Assembly (NCBI GenBank): GCA_963920635.1
Contig: OY987298.1
Span: 105,777,309 to 105,841,308, forward strand
Direction: 5' to 3'
DNA: 64,000 nucleotides
Source of the DNA: Pseudeuparius sepicola
Lineage: Eukaryota > Arthropoda > Insecta > Coleoptera > Anthribidae
The stretch's first letter is position 1, and every line of letters starts with the position of its first letter. A program made the position numbers and the translations under genes. The notes under the pieces were generated by a model. That model was not told the DNA's origin, searched no databases, and worked only from the letters and a program-made list of their open reading frames with translations. Shown here in pieces: positions 12,673-25,899 of this stretch.

Positions 12673-13820
12673 AGATTAGCTATTCGACACTTGATGACGT
12701 GCATAAAAACCGCTTTGTTTTCAAAATTTAAAAGCCTAATATGCTTGCTTTAATTTAGCGTCATAATCGATTATTTATTTTCATGGGTAACTAGACCTTC
12801 TGCCAATCACAAATAATACAAATAATTTTTCTTAATTTCTGAGAGTAAATACAGAAAAAACTGGCGAGTGTGACATATCAAATTAAATGGGATGGTTTTG
12901 CTTTGTAAAAAAAGCGTCAATAAAATGTATTCCAGATAATTTAATTTTTGATCCTAAAAGAGCACAAAATAAGCCATACCGAATATTTCAAAATTGATTC
13001 CCACAGTTGTTGGAAACAATTTTCATATTGAACTTTTTTCTTTACCTCTATAGAAATATGAAAGGTGCTGTATAGTAAAACATAGGAGAGAACGCTAGAG
13101 ACGCAGAGGGGAAGTAAAATAAAAAACGCGGGAATAGGCCATAAAATTGCTGCCGCCACAGGCGTCGGTAATAACGGCGGTGAAAATTTTGGTAGTCAGT
13201 TGAGGAGTCTGATAAAATAAGTAATTTGAAAGCGTTATTAGTTGCCCCCTCATCGCAAACCCTTTTTACGTTTGCGATAATTTCCCTGGCTTGGCTATGT
13301 ATGGTCTTTCCGCGGACACTGGTCATTATACAACCACTACTAATACCGCAAAACTCAAATTGTCTCCCTTCGCGCACGGCTATGAGGCGAAGACTAGTGT
13401 ACGTGATATTTACGACCGCCAGTCGCTCTAAGAAATATTCAGCTTGGGATACTGATTGCAGGATGAATCTTTACTGGGCTTGCTAGGCGTTGCCGGATCG
13501 CAAAAAACTTGTACAATTCTGGTGCACTAGCGTAATGGCTTTGGTTTATTATATTTCCTAAAGCGAATTATATTTGAAAGTTTGGCAACATTCGAAATTT
13601 TTTACTCGCATTCTTGAGGCTTGTATTCTCTGGTAAGGTGGACTATACCTTTTATATTTTAATTTAATTTGTTTTTATTTTTGGCCATAGTTTTCCTAGG
13701 TGACCATGGACAGCAACTTTCATCGTGACAAAAGAAGGCCGCTCGGAAGAGCTATCGATCGCACCCGCCACCGGTTTTTTCTGTCAACAAATAGTCGAGA
13801 TATTTTGAGTCAGCCACTTT
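12673..13820. other. non-coding stretch
   Basis: No gene is recognised. The overlapping frames at 12,941-13,486 on both strands show no domain. The 13,640-13,800 segment is an inverted relative of 10,140-10,250. Confidence 0.4.
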
Positions 13821-14435
13821 TACAGGGTGTTAGTAAATAAGTGCGACAAACTTTAAGGGGTGATTCTACATGAAAAAATAATGACAGTTTGCTATATAAA
13901 CGTAGGTCCGCAAATGCTTCGTTTCCGATATACAGGGAGTCAAAGTTTTAAAAAAAAATGATAATTTATTTATTGTTATGCTATGCGCACCTAACTAAAA
14001 ATGTTTTATTCGAGATATTTTTATTTTCATTTGTTGTTTTGATTTATTGTTGCTGTATAGGATAGGTTTTTGATATTTTTGTAATAGAAATTAAAAATAC
14101 GCGTTATGTTGTTTTATTTTTTTTGCATGCAATGGCGGCCCCTGTGAAAAAAGGTAGGAGAGCTTTTTTGTCACTAATTAAACGAAGATTTTAAAAATAA
14201 TTTTTATTTTAAATTATCTCAGTGGCGTATCATTTATTTTCTTAAAAATATCGAGGCCATTACCCCTATGCACGCCACTGATTAACATAAAATTTTTAAT
14301 CGGGTGTCAAAAAATGCGCTTTCTAGTCCTCTTAAAACCCACCAAATTTCATGTGAATATCTTAATTCGTTTCAGCGCATGTTTCATGTAGAATCACCCC
14401 TTAAAGTTTGTCGCACTTATTTACTAACACCCTGT
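13821..14435. mobile_element. 615-bp MITE with about 55-bp terminal inverted repeats
   Basis: The left terminus begins TACAGGGTGTTAGTAAATAA and the right terminus is its reverse complement, ending at CCTGTA. The two arms match for about 55 bases (through TTCTACATGAAA). Flanking TA dinucleotides are compatible with a TA target duplication. No ORF. The same TACAGGGTG terminus recurs at 28,076 and 61,297, hinting at related families. Confidence 0.8.
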
Positions 14436-17400
14436 ATAAGCCACCCTTTATAATATGGGAGTGAACCCGCACCAGATACATTAATGAATAACAATACCTA
14501 ATAATTATTATCACCCTCACAATACTCCAAACTAGGAGTAAATTAAACAATTAGTAAATCACACTAATAAAGCTATTAGGAGCAATACCGTGAATCTACA
14601 ATTTGTGCAGCGCTCTTGGCCATCAGCGGTGTTTTTCTATAGACATGTAAGACATGGCCCTAGAGCTGCGATTGGCTGAAATATTGCGGAGTTGTCGCGT
14701 TTCTAAAAGTTGAATTGAAAGAAATATCGATTTACTATTAACGTTTAAACCGAAAGCCGAGAATAATTTTGAATGTTGGCGAAAACGTCAGTACCTATGA
14801 CTGGGTCGTATTTTGAATTCCCCGCCTAAAAGAATATATCTGCGCATGGCCGATATTGACTAGCGCGGACATAGAGAAATCGCGTCAACAAACGAGGGCT
14901 ATTATCGTTGGGTGAAGATTTAACAGTCAACGCTATTATTTTCATTGGATACAAATTTCGCCGTGTATCATTAAATACACTATACTACAAAAAGTTTACT
15001 CAATGAAAATTGAAATTGTTGCCTTTTCCAGAAACAATAGTCGTTTCTTATATTAGGGGAAGTGTATTTATTTTCTATTAATAGAAAAGTGAAATAACCT
15101 CGTAGGATGGTCACGAAAACGCTTCGATACGAATATACTGTAGTATACTTTTAGACCTAGCAGAATGAAAAAAATACTGACTTTAATGTTGAGTAGGTGG
15201 TGGTGGTACCTGGTACCCTTAGCTAAAAAAATTATAATTTGGGAGAGTAATAATAATGTCTTTTGTTTCATTCATAGGGTTGAGAATGCCATTAATTCTC
15301 AGCCTTGAATTGAACATTTTTGTGAAAGATATTTATTGTAGGTACCTAATCGCTATTAGCACAGACTAACGAGTAATACAGACAATTATTCCTTAGCGAG
15401 ATGCGTCAAAAGGAGACTCGCTTTTTAGCGAAATGCGAAATATCTTCTAAATACATAAGTAATGTGCATTTTATTTGATGGTACGTTAATTTGCATAGCA
15501 AAGAAATTGTATTAGAATCAAATTTATGCTTAAGATACTGTCTGTCGTCTTTCTGTAAATTGAAATGGAGATTCGCTTATTTTTGACCCATGTCTGTAAG
15601 GAGGCGCTTCTGTTGCAAAGCTATATTAATTCTGTGCTATTAGGTATTTTAAGTCGTATAGTGCCTATATGTTACTTACAAATTGTAGAACGATTAGGCG
15701 TGTCAAATATTACTTAATTATTTTGTTTGCTAAATTCAGATGTAACTAAGTTCGTTTCGCTATAAAAACCACGAAATCCGCCTTTCCAAATAAGCTGTAT
15801 TATCTAAATAAACCGAATCATCCGGGTATTAAAGCGCCTAATTGAATCAATTGATAGGAATGATAGTTAAATTAATTTTTCATCAGAATGTTAGTAAATT
15901 TTTCACTTTTCAAACTGAAGCATGAATTTGTACTGGGTGGTCTGATTTAATGCTCATTGGATTATATTTTCGCAACTTGCATGTTTTATCTAAAAATAAA
16001 ATCCGAAAACTAGAATTACGTAGAGATTTATACGGAATTCGAATATGTTTTCAGATTATTTATGTAAAGATATTGCAATAAATAACTTGAGGACGATTTT
16101 TATCCAAGAACTTTATCTACTAATAAGCAACGTAATATGAGCCTAAAAATGTCAGTTTTCGTTTCCGGTTTTTCGTGGAAGTGAGTACCTATCATTATGT
16201 CATTTATTTGAGACATCCTTTATATTTTGCTTCAGTTGAATTGCCCCTGTCCATCTGGATTGACTATGCAGTGCTATTCATAAAGTGTGCACCAAATGGG
16301 AATTTCTCTAACTATTTTTAAAAAATCCACGTTTCTCCTTTTACTTAATATTGCGTTCAAATGTTTCTTTATTGTTCAGAAAAAGTCATACAACATTCAT
16401 TACAAACATTTGTTTCTCAAGTTAATAAAAAAAATGTTTATTTTCTTTCAACATACCTACACCATGAGTGCATGCTGAATGTCGACATTCGCCGATGTAA
16501 GTTAGATATAATAATATTTCTCCCATATTTTGGACATACGCTAAGCAACGTGGAGAATGTCGACATTTATCGGATTTCGGCCTTTTACGGTAACGTATAT
16601 CATCATAATAGGTAATAATGATAAATTATAGTAATAAGCTGTAAATCAAGTTATCTTTTTATTGATTTGATTTTTTTAATGATTAAAAGTTCCAATAAAA
16701 ATCAAGTAAGTTGAAATATCTTGTAAACACCCTAATCAAAATTTTACAAGAATCGAAAAATTAAAAAAAAATTAATTATGAATTTGAAAAAATGATCCAT
16801 TTAGACCATAGGCCTACGCAGGAAACAGTTGGCGGCCAAAGCGTACAACACCCCCTTCTGTTATAGTAAATTTTAATATACTAAGTTTGAAGTAAGTGAA
16901 TACTTTAGCTCTAGCAATCTGTCGTCAATGGATTAACCTATTTTTTGTAACACCACTGTACCCTATTCAAATATATTTTATTTTACTGACAGTATGCAGG
17001 ACACAAGGAGGACTACTTCGAACTATCTTAGACAGTATGTCCGCGGATGGAGTTTACAAGAGAGTAAATGGACCAATTTGTTTATGGAAAAAATATGTAT
17101 ATTTTTTGGAGAAGTAGCTTTGCCTAAAAACTAATTTGAAATCCATAGCCCACTTTGTGACTCATTTTTGAAAAACTTGAACAGTGCAAAATCTTAGTGA
17201 CTTTAACAATTTTCAAGATATGCCGCAATTTCTTTCATGAAAATTTGTGGGCAAAATTGTTTCAATCACAGTTGGTCACAGAGTCAAAACAAAATTATTT
17301 TGGACACTTCAAGAGATATATCAAGCTTTACGTACCGGGTGTAAAGCAAATCAGAATCAGATTCACTCATACCTTTTCTTGAATCATGCCATGTAGGTAA

Positions 17401-17499
17401 AAGAGTGCCTATTGCAAGACTAGTATGTGGTGCATTGCGCATTTAGGCAAAAAGTAACTCTGAGAATGATTGTTTAAAATGATTCCAGCATTACAAAAT
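14436..17499. other. AT-rich non-coding stretch
   Basis: Short unconnected frames only. Two copies of a GTCGACATT motif occur at 16,481 and 16,557. Nothing else is supported. Confidence 0.4.
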
Positions 17500-18160
17500 G
17501 TTCCGCAAAGTTAGTATTATGGAAAATGGGAATGAAGAGGCCCTATAGAATAAATGGAGACTAAATCAGTAAAGAAACATTTACGGGAATGATATAGATA
17601 AATATAAGGTAGGTAAATAACCACTATAGATAAGTAACTACATTCTTATATACTAATAAGATAATATTATTTTTAGACTAAAAAATTAACTCATATTCCT
17701 GGTGCACACTGCACAGCCACCAGGAACTATTTTGGATATATATAAAAAGCAAAACATTCTGTTACAGCAATATACGCAGACCAGTTTTCAACGGTGAAAA
17801 AATTATTGGAATTGGACAGATGTAAATTAAAACCAGAGTATGGTACCTACATAAGAAGGCTTTGGCTTTGGCATTGTTCGGATATATTAAATTAAAGAAG
17901 AGCTCTTATAAATTATTGAAATAATGCGCTGCTGCTAAATGCAATTTTTATGTATTCTCGTGAAAGAATTTACCAAAGTTACTTACCAAATTACGAAATA
18001 AAACTTGTGATTACCTAAGAGGTTTATTTTAGAATTTATTTTAATTGTTACCGGCACAGGCAAATAAAATCATGGTTTAAAATAATAAGTGGTTGTTTAA
18101 TTTGAAATATTTCAATCGTTATTTTAGACTTTTGGTGAAGGCGCGAATATTAATTTTAAT
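17500..18160. repeat. left arm of a long dispersed inverted repeat
   Basis: The 17,640-18,120 segment is the reverse complement, with small differences, of 21,440-21,895. Both share CCTGGTGCACA, the CCAGGAACTATTTTGGATAT block and the GGCAAATAAAATCATGGTTT block. The intervening DNA holds another copy of part of the same family (20,925-21,200). Confidence 0.65.
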
Positions 18161-18194
18161 TTTAAAAGAAATGGCTCGTGGCATATGGGACAAA

Positions 18195-18437
18195 ATGCTT
18201 TGGTAATTGGCAACACCAAACTAGTTTCCAATATCTATTGGAAATTATGTATGGGTCTTTCGGAGGTGTGCAGACCACGACAGGTACCTGTTTCGGGCTT
18301 GTTGGCCCTCATCAGGCAGACGTAGCCCACCTCACCGAAAGACCCAGATTTCGTTGGCTAAGTGGAATAGGAAATAGTATAATGCGGTTGCATTTACCAT
18401 CCAACGCCATCTAGTTGGTACTGCCAAAACCAAAGCA
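18195..18437. mobile_element. small TIR element of about 243 bp
   Basis: It starts with TGCTTTGGTAATTGGCAACA and ends with the imperfect inverted copy ACTGCCAAAACCAAAGCA. Inside is TTTCGGGCTTGTTGGCCCTC, a tract that looks like a common arthropod satellite-type motif (recollection, not checked). Confidence 0.55.
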
Positions 18438-18539
18438 ATGTGAATTTGTGTATATCGACCGGTCGATCGACATATAAAAAGAACTCGGCAAAGCGGCGTG
18501 GCGCGGTTTTAAAATTATAATGGGCACACTAAATATTCA

Positions 18540-18720
18540 TTTTATTGATTTTAATATCTAAAACTTAAGTACCACCATTCCCTTCCCACACTTCCAGCCA
18601 TGTTCAGTTTTTGAAGTACCTATCATATTGCCAGCTGATGACTTTGACTATCTTTATAACCTGAAATATGCTCTTGATTTACGTTGCTACAGAAATATTT
18701 AAACGTAATTTACCAACTAA
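18540..18720. repeat. repeat fragment homologous to 21,110-21,430
   Basis: It shares CTTCCAGCCATGTTCAGTTT (inverted at 21,370-21,400) and GATTTACGTTGCTACAGAAA (direct at 21,167, inverted at about 21,300). Confidence 0.6.
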
Positions 18721-19901
18721 TGTAATTTACTTTTGAGTCTAAGGATGATTTATAACAAACCGAGGTCTGCTATAGCTGGGTCTGCTCAATAAAATCCTGT
18801 TACCTTATTACAATATAATTTATTGATCACAAATTTGAGACTCACAATTATGATTGTACAACTTTTAAAAGACAACTATAAATAATTAAATCAACTTTAG
18901 CATGAAGTTAAATTTGAGCAGCTATTTAAATATAATGAAAAGAAAATAAGAGTTAAATTTTAATTAAAAATTGAAAGTTAAATTTTAGTTAAAAATTGGT
19001 TTGAGAACAAACTAAAAATATCAAATTGGCTTTACAAATAAACTGACGGTTCAGTTTCGATTATGATTCACTCTGAATGTTAAGTTCGAACTACGTCTTC
19101 AGTGGTTTACGCTTAAAACGAGGCTTGTGGTAGTGCGGGGCGAGGCTAGGGCTTCCTCCGGTCCTTGTCTGCTCGTGAAGGCGCTGCAGATGTTGTGGTT
19201 AGCAAATCTTCTCAGGGGTTTTTCGCCGAAGTAGAGCTGCCCAGGAGTCGGCACCTATGCCAACGCAACTCCTCTCGATGCCTACGCAACTCTCGTTACG
19301 TTGTTCGTCGTCAGAGGGCTGTGGTCGTAGCGTCCTCAGAGATGGTGTGCAAGCATGAACAAATCAGAAAGTAGCATTAGACAAGGTCTAAGCCTTTTAC
19401 AAAAATTAATAAACCACTAGGTTACGATTAATATTTAAAATTGAATTTTGATATCAAAGTTATTTAATATTGACAAATAACGATAAAAATTAAATGTTTA
19501 GAACTATACTAAACTAAGGGGAACTATGAATAGTTTTTTTAAATTTTAAGATAAGTGCTTAATTAAAAGAAAAAATTTTGAGAATTTTCCAGCCCGAATT
19601 TTGAAATTTAAGATATTTTAAATCAAACTTAACACGAAGAATTTATTTGAGACTTGAACGGTAAGTACGGAATTTAAGAAAATTGATAAAACTAAAGTTG
19701 ATATGAATTTACTAGAAAAGTGAAAATATCGGTATCAGATTTATTTAAGTGGTCCGGTACCACAGAATCGAGACCTAACCCGAAAAATAAGAAAGTAACG
19801 TGTGACTAATGTGACCAAAACTTGAAAATATTCAATAAGATAACAGCCGCAAGATGGTGGGTATTCAAAAAAGGACAATGCTATGTTTTTGAGTTAAAGA
19901 T

Positions 19902-20424
19902 GGCCGGGGCATTAGACGAAATGAGTCCTTCAAAAAAAATAGCACGTAAAAAAAAACGCTACAGGTGAGTAGTAAAGTCGCTGAACAAAAGCAAAAATCA
20001 AAGGGAAATTATAAATTACTCACCTGTAGGGTTTTCCTGGAGAAACAGCCACCACCTGCTCGCTGTGTCCCGCGTTTCATCAGCTACGCAGCCAAAAAGG
20101 AAGGGCCTCGTCGTGCAAGCGTCGTTGCCTCATGATGCCATGAACATAGAAGAAAAACCCAAAAATATTAGTCACACGAAGTCAATCCCCGATATTAAAA
20201 TACAAAACCAGTCAAATAAATCACTGATGGCAAAAATTGAACTAGATAAAAGCCGAAAATGTCGAAAATTTGGCGGGAAATGGGCAGATGCCTCTGCGAA
20301 CTTAATACCAGCGAAGGCGGTAGCAAACTCTCCAAAGGACGGACCCTGCCGGCCGGTGGCCGGCAAGACCTACGTCACCCGTAAATCTCTCGACCAATCA
20401 GGTTTTCGCATGAAACGTATTTAA
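19902..20424 (+). other. possible short coding region(s), unrecognised
   Basis: An ATG at 19,902 opens a 22-codon frame (MAGALDEMSP..., Lys/Arg-rich) that ends at a TGA overlapping a good splice donor (CTACAG|GTGAGT near 19,966). In the same frame the sequence then stays open to 20,424, giving a Lys-rich, domain-free peptide. CTACAGGTGAGTA and its reverse complement TACTCACCTGTAG flank about 40 bases, so the donor may simply be one arm of a hairpin. I do not recognise the protein. It could be the end of a decayed gene or chance. Confidence 0.2.
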
Positions 20425-20924
20425 TAAACTAAACAGTATTTATGTTCAAATTATGCATCAACAGAACCGAAAAATCGAGTAATTCATAATACAGATTTTT
20501 AACTACATACCTGTTGATAGGCAAACACACACTTGAATTTTCGCATTTTGAATATGCCAGGGTTCGAGGCTAAGCCCAAGTACACGGCCATTGACGAATA
20601 CGGCGCGCGAAAATTTGAATTATTTGAAATTTGAAAGAAAGTTTTAAAATTTGAAAAAGTCTTAATAAAACCGAACACAATGTTATAAATGAATAGAAAC
20701 TGTACGAAAAATAAATTGGTTATTAAGTAGGAGATATATGTTTGAAAATAATGACTTTATGTTAATAACAAAATATAAAAACGAGTAAAGGATTTTGAAA
20801 TGGAAAAATCCGTTACAAATTAAGTTTAATGATGATTAAGTCTAATCATTAGATCATGCTAACATGGTTAGCAAAACGCGCCTCTAGTGCAAAAACAAAA
20901 TTTTCGTGTGTGGAATTAAGCAAA

Positions 20925-21595
20925 AGAAGTATTACCTAAATAGTTTATTTTACCATTTTACTTGGAATGGGCATAAGCAAAAATCATGATTTAAAACACT
21001 AATAAAGTAATATTTTAGACTTCGGATGAAGGCGCCGGTATTCATTTTAATCTGTGAAACTTGAATACCCTATATTCTTTCCCACACCTCCACCCATGGT
21101 CATTTTTTGATATATCGTGAAACCAGCTAATGACTTTCACTATCTTTATATCCTAAAATATTCTCTTGATTTACGTTGCTACAGAAATAATCCAAACATT
21201 TCTTCCCCAAAGAATGGAAGATATATGTATATCTTATTCGTAAATTACATTTATGTAACTTCTGTCCTTTGGGGAAGAAATGTTTGGATTACTTCTGTAG
21301 CAACGTAAATCCAGAGCATATTTCGGTTTAAAAAGATAGTCAAAGCCATCAGCTGGCAACATAATACTTCAAAAACTGAACATGGCTGGAGGTGTGGGAA
21401 GGGAATGGTGGGTGTTCAAGTTTTAGATATTAAAATCAATACCCGCACCTTCACCAAAAGTCTAAAATATCGATTGAAACATTTCAAATTAAAACAACTA
21501 CTTATTATTTTAAACCATGATTTTATTTGCCTGTGCCGGGAACAATTAAAATAAATGCTATAATAAACTTCTTAAGTAATCACAAATTTTATTTC
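20925..21595. mobile_element. foldback element with central hairpin
   Basis: Arms at about 20,925-21,225 and 21,260-21,595 are inverted copies. The innermost part is a strong hairpin in which CAAACATTTCTTCCCCAAAG (near 21,193) pairs with CTTTGGGGAAGAAATGTTTG (near 21,265). A related half-copy is at 17,640-18,720. No protein is encoded. Confidence 0.75.
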
Positions 21596-21984
21596 GTAAT
21601 TTGGTAAGTAACATTGGTAAATTCTTTCAGGAGAATACATAAAAATTGCATTTAGAGGCAGGGCATTATTTCAATAATTTATAAGAGCTCTTCTTTAATT
21701 CAATATATACGAACAATGCCAAAGCCAAAGTCTTCTATGTAGGTACCTCCACTCAGGTTTTAATTGTGTTTTGCTTTTTGTATATATCCAAAATAGTTCC
21801 TGGTGACTGTGCACCAGGAATATGAGTTAATTTTTAGTCTAAAAATAATATTACCTTATTAAGTAGGTATATACGTATGTAGTTACTTATAGTGGTTATG
21901 TACCTACCTTATAATTATGTATATCATTCCCGCAAATGTTACTTTACTGATTTAGTCTCCATTTATTCTATAGGCGAAGATAAA

Positions 21985-22080
21985 ATACAATGCAGAATAC
22001 ATTGTTAGCTATCAGAGCCATCTTTTTTCCAGGACATAAAGCTATAGCCGTGAGAAGTCTTTATAAATACGTCAGTCAAC
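21985..22080. repeat. dispersed repeat, copy 2 of 3
   Basis: It contains AAAATACAATGCAGAATACATTGTT, then CAGGACATAAAGCTATAGCC, GTGAGAAGTC and GTCAGTCAACGAT. It is homologous to 5385-5546 and 57,645-57,750. Confidence 0.7.
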
Positions 22081-22699
22081 GATCATGGTTTTTGCTTTAT
22101 CTCTTAGTCACTACTTTTATGCAAAACCAATTGAAATTTGATGATGAGAATTGATTGCCACAGCTCTCCTAATAAAGGGACCCTAGTAAAAGCTATTTAA
22201 ATTTGAATTAGATTTTATTAAAATATAAAACGGGCAAGAGCCAATGGGCCCTGACATCATCAGTATTTTAACAACCTCTAAGAATGTCTACAAAGCCAAT
22301 TTGCCTGACGATGTTAAGTAAGTTTTGAAATTCAAAATTTAAACATGCCTATTTCCGTCGAGGGAAATTCCTTCACTCAACGCTATTACAGAAAGTTTTT
22401 TTTTATGAAAAAGAAATGTAATTACACGTAGGGGTTGTAAACATCCCGAAAGAGTGATGAATACAACAAAATGTTCTACATCTATAATGTTTTCCGTATC
22501 TGGTGATGGTAAATTGTTGCCTGTGTATGAGGTTTATAAGGCACAACATAATATGTATTCTTTCTGGGGTGAGGTAGCTCTTCGATGAGCCCGGCACAAT
22601 CGAACAGCGTCAGGATGGTTTGATATGGACACATTCGACGATTGAGTTCATACGGCTGCTGTTCCATATTTAGGATAACTCGAAGGGGAAGGGCGTAGG

Positions 22700-23345
22700 G
22701 ATAAGTGACAATTTGGCTTCCCACCTTTCCTTAGACCTTGTTAGATATTTAAAGGAAAGCAATATAGAAATAATCTTACTACCAGCCAATTCAACACATT
22801 TAATCCATCCCTTGGACTTGGCATTCTTTAAGCCACTCAAGATTGCTTGGAGGCGAGTTTTGCTGAACTGGGAGAAAACCGATGGAAGAAAGGAACCATA
22901 GATCCCAAAATAAGTATTTCTAACATCGTTAAGGCGACTAATGGATGCTATAGCTCTAAATACCCCCAAAAACATAATTTCAGTATTTAAAAAGGCAGGC
23001 ATCGTCCCTTTAAATAAAGAAGAGTTCTTAAATTGCTTACCCCCAGGCCACAAAATGGAAGCTTCAAAATTAAATGGGGCTCCAGGTAAAACTGCGGGTT
23101 TTGACTCTAACTCAAGAAGCCAAGAGAGCACCCCACAATATACAACTAACCACACTTCTAATGCTCATGATAATGATAACATAAATCTAGTAATTTTAAT
23201 GATTCTAGTGATCATGATGATGATCATGATATTCCAGTTATTTCATTTTAGAAAAATGATAATTATTCACCCTGTGGAAATGATAACAATAAAGAAGCCC
23301 TTGTTGATATTGTCACAGGTGAAAAAAAAAAGCTTAATATGAATA
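22700..23345 (+). pseudogene. pogo/Tigger-type DDE transposase, C-terminal remnant
   Basis: The plus frame reads SDNLASHLSLD at the left edge of the remnant, with the second catalytic Asp in DNLASH. It continues into ILLPANSTHLIHPLDLAFFK and then FKKAGIVPLNKEEFLNCLPP. These are the hallmark C-terminal blocks of DDE-1 (pogo/Tigger/jerky) transposases. Two in-frame stops (TAG at 22,899 and TAA about 12 bases on) interrupt it, and the N-terminal DNA-binding and first catalytic blocks are missing to the left. The tail becomes Asp/Asn-rich with a frame change. The long minus-strand ORF across 22,670-23,155 is its shadow. It is inactive. Confidence 0.85.
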
Positions 23346-24044
23346 AGTTTGAAATTTAAAAAAAATCAACCGAAAAATTAAAAATATATATATTTCCGGA
23401 GGTGCATTAAAAGCCCTACTTAACGGCGCTTGCCTCGTCAGTTGGTAAGCTCGCTCGTCAAGGCTGGTGCGCAGTTGCCAGTTGCACAACGTATCGTAAA
23501 TGTACAGTAGTTCAGGAATATTACGTTTTTATTCCGACAAAATTCATAAAGTTTTGAAAATTGGTGCGTATGTTAGGAATAGCATAAGGATTAATAAACC
23601 AAAAAGTTCCCATCCCTAAATAATGTGCTTCATCCCCCAGGACGTCCTTTATACCCCCATTTTGAGTTTTTCTAGATTATATCGGCAGTGTAATTTTCAA
23701 CAAAAATACCTATATACAAAATTGTTCCTTGAAAAATTCTCTATCAAAAAGGTTTTTAACACTTTTTTCCTAAAATTACTAATAACCTGGGAAATATGGC
23801 GCAAACATAAGGGTTGGTTCCGATTAGCACTCTCTACTGTACGATCTAAAACGTTCAACGCTTAAAATAGCAGTAGGCACTAAAATGTATTTACAATTTT
23901 AATAAATAAACAACTTTCACCCCCTCACCTCTATAAAAAGAAAGTGTTGTACTTATTTCCACACCACCCTAGAGGTAAAGTACTTGGCGCTTTTTTTTAA
24001 GTGGTATCCCCTGTAGGCCTAATCCACTAATTATCAAATGTTAA

Positions 24045-24413
24045 TTATAAATCTTGGTCGTCTTCCACAGATTCAACATTTAAGCATGATTGTCCATGGC
24101 AATGATAACACATTGTAGAGAAACGCAAGCCTGCTCTTCTGCAACTACACCTGTATTCGCACCCTAATTTACATGAACATGAAACAAGCGTTAAAACAGA
24201 TTCGGGAGCTGGTTCTTTTATAGTCATTGTTGGGATTAATATACCGCCAACTTTTTTCCACCCCCAATCGGTAGCTTTGAGCGTCACATTTTTCCATGTT
24301 TGAATTTGGGGAAAAACTCGATAAGAGTGTTGCCGAGCTGCAGCAGAAGTTGGTGGAAGTTTTGACAACATAACAGTGTTGCTGGTTTTACCAACTAGTC
24401 TGTTAAAAGACAT
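24045..24413 (-). CDS. cysteine-rich TE-associated protein fragment
   Basis: A 122-residue frame starts MSFNRLVGKTSNTV, runs through LPPTSAAARQHSYRVFPQIQ and a DWGWK motif (about residues 48-52), and ends in a Cys-rich block (CSCKLGCEYRCSCRRAGLRF plus CYHCHGQSC). I recognise this LPPTS...HS(F/Y)RV...WGW...C-C-rCSCr arrangement as a domain recurrent in many insect repeat-derived proteins of unknown function. The zinc-binding role of the cysteines is inference. A partial inverted copy lies 50 bases away. It is probably a fragment of a larger transposable-element gene rather than a host gene. Confidence 0.6.
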   Translation of the reverse strand: MSFNRLVGKTSNTVMLSKLPPTSAAARQHSYRVFPQIQTWKNVTLKATDWGWKKVGGILIPTMTIKEPAPESVLTLVSCSCKLGCEYRCSCRRAGLRFSTMCYHCHGQSCLNVESVEDDQDL

Positions 24414-24461
24414 TATTTTAGCTGTATCTCGGCAGAAGAAAGTCTAGATGAATACAGATTT

Positions 24462-24660
24462 ATGTCTTTTAACAGACTAGTTGGTAAAGCCAGCAACACT
24501 GTTATGTTGTCAAAACTTCCACCAACTTTTGCTGCCGCTCGGCAACACTCTTATCGATTTTTTCACCAAATTCAAACATGGAAACATGTGACGCTCAAAG
24601 CTACCGATTGGGGGTGGAAAGAAGTTGGCGGTATATTAATCCCAACAATTTCAATTCTTC
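24462..24660 (+). pseudogene. inverted partial copy of the cysteine-rich TE-associated domain
   Basis: It repeats the first 60 or so residues of the minus-strand frame at 24,045-24,413 (MSFNRLVGKASNTV through DWGWKEVGGILIPT) with several substitutions. It then diverges before the Cys-rich block. The two copies form a hairpin-like inverted repeat with a spacer of about 50 bases. Confidence 0.7.
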
Positions 24661-24777
24661 TCTTATTTTGTAAATACCAATGTACCTAATGCCCAATGTT
24701 GAGCATCAATTGAAACTATGCACAAAACGTACAAACGCACTACCTACCTGTATTTCCATAAGATTGTACCGGTAGTA

Positions 24778-25263
24778 ATTTTCTCCACGACCATTCGTGA
24801 ATGTAAGTATTCTAAAATCATTTTTAATAGTAGAACTTAAAAATTCTCACTCTAGAGCGAGATGATTTATTCTTAAATACTTGCTTCTCGAGTGTTTTGC
24901 ATGTATTTCCAGAATCTTAATATAATTTTTGTAATGTATTGCACATAAATAAACAATATAATAATAGGGATACTAATATTTCGTACTGATAATAATAAAT
25001 CATTGCATTATTTTATATATTATCATTCCATAACAAGACAATGAATGAATATACGCTAATCGAACTAAACACAGCATAGAGTGCCATGGATTTCAAGACT
25101 GTCAACCTCGCTGTCAACAATAGCGGCGTGGGGGTGCGCGTCATAATAAGTATTTTCGAACGTGTTTTAAGTTAAATAAAATGATTGAAAAATCAAGTGA
25201 TTTTGATATGGAATTGATAATACTCCACCTGAAATTACATTCACGAATGGTCGTGGAGAAAAT
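24778..25263. mobile_element. 486-bp MITE with 29-bp perfect TIRs
   Basis: ATTTTCTCCACGACCATTCG at the left edge and CGAATGGTCGTGGAGAAAAT at the right edge form part of a perfect 29-base inverted repeat (24,778-24,806 and 25,235-25,263). No coding capacity. Confidence 0.8.
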
Positions 25264-25282
25264 CAGTCTGTTACTCGTTACT

Positions 25283-25383
25283 CGGTTAGAATGAAAAAAT
25301 TCGATACTCGTGGTTCCTCAAGCTCGCTAACGCTCGCGTTCGGAATCTTCCACTCGTATATCGATTTTTTTCATTCTAACCTC
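25283..25383. repeat. short hairpin repeat
   Basis: GGTTAGAATGAAAAAATTCG at the left pairs with CGATTTTTTTCATTCTAACC at the right. The loop contains GCTCGCTAACGCTCGCG. Confidence 0.6.
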
Positions 25384-25899
25384 ATTACAGAATCTACTAT
25401 TCTCGTGTAGCAAGCCTATTCTACTTATACTATGGTACACCAAGCAGCAAGATATACATGAGCACAAACTGTGAGTAAGGTCCCGCGACAGCGGTTTCTA
25501 CGGCCCACAGCGCGGAACGGCGGGAGGAGCCGTGTTCTTTCCCCTGTCTTCGACTCGGCAAGACTGGCGATTGCACCTCGCGGGTGAACAGCTGTCGGCG
25601 GCGAGTGGGCTGGTTATTGCTACGCCGTTATTGGTACGCCGTACCGGAGCGCTGAGTTACTGGGGAAATAACGTTGATTTGATTTAGACTTCGGCAAAAA
25701 AATCGCATTTCTCTTTTCAGTAGGCCTCCCACACTGTGCTTGCTTAAATTTTTTTATATCATGACGAATCGCCCTGTAAAGATTTCTAGTTTGGTAATAG
25801 GTACGACTATTTCTTAAAAATAGTATATTTCATTACGAGTCTGGAAATAAAGATTTTTCCGGAAAAATCTATTTCTGGACGTGTAATGAACGATATTTT

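Noticed and set aside
22670..23155. 161-codon minus-strand open frame
   Set aside because: It lies antisense to the Tigger-type transposase remnant, whose motifs are clear on the plus strand; the minus translation has no domain.
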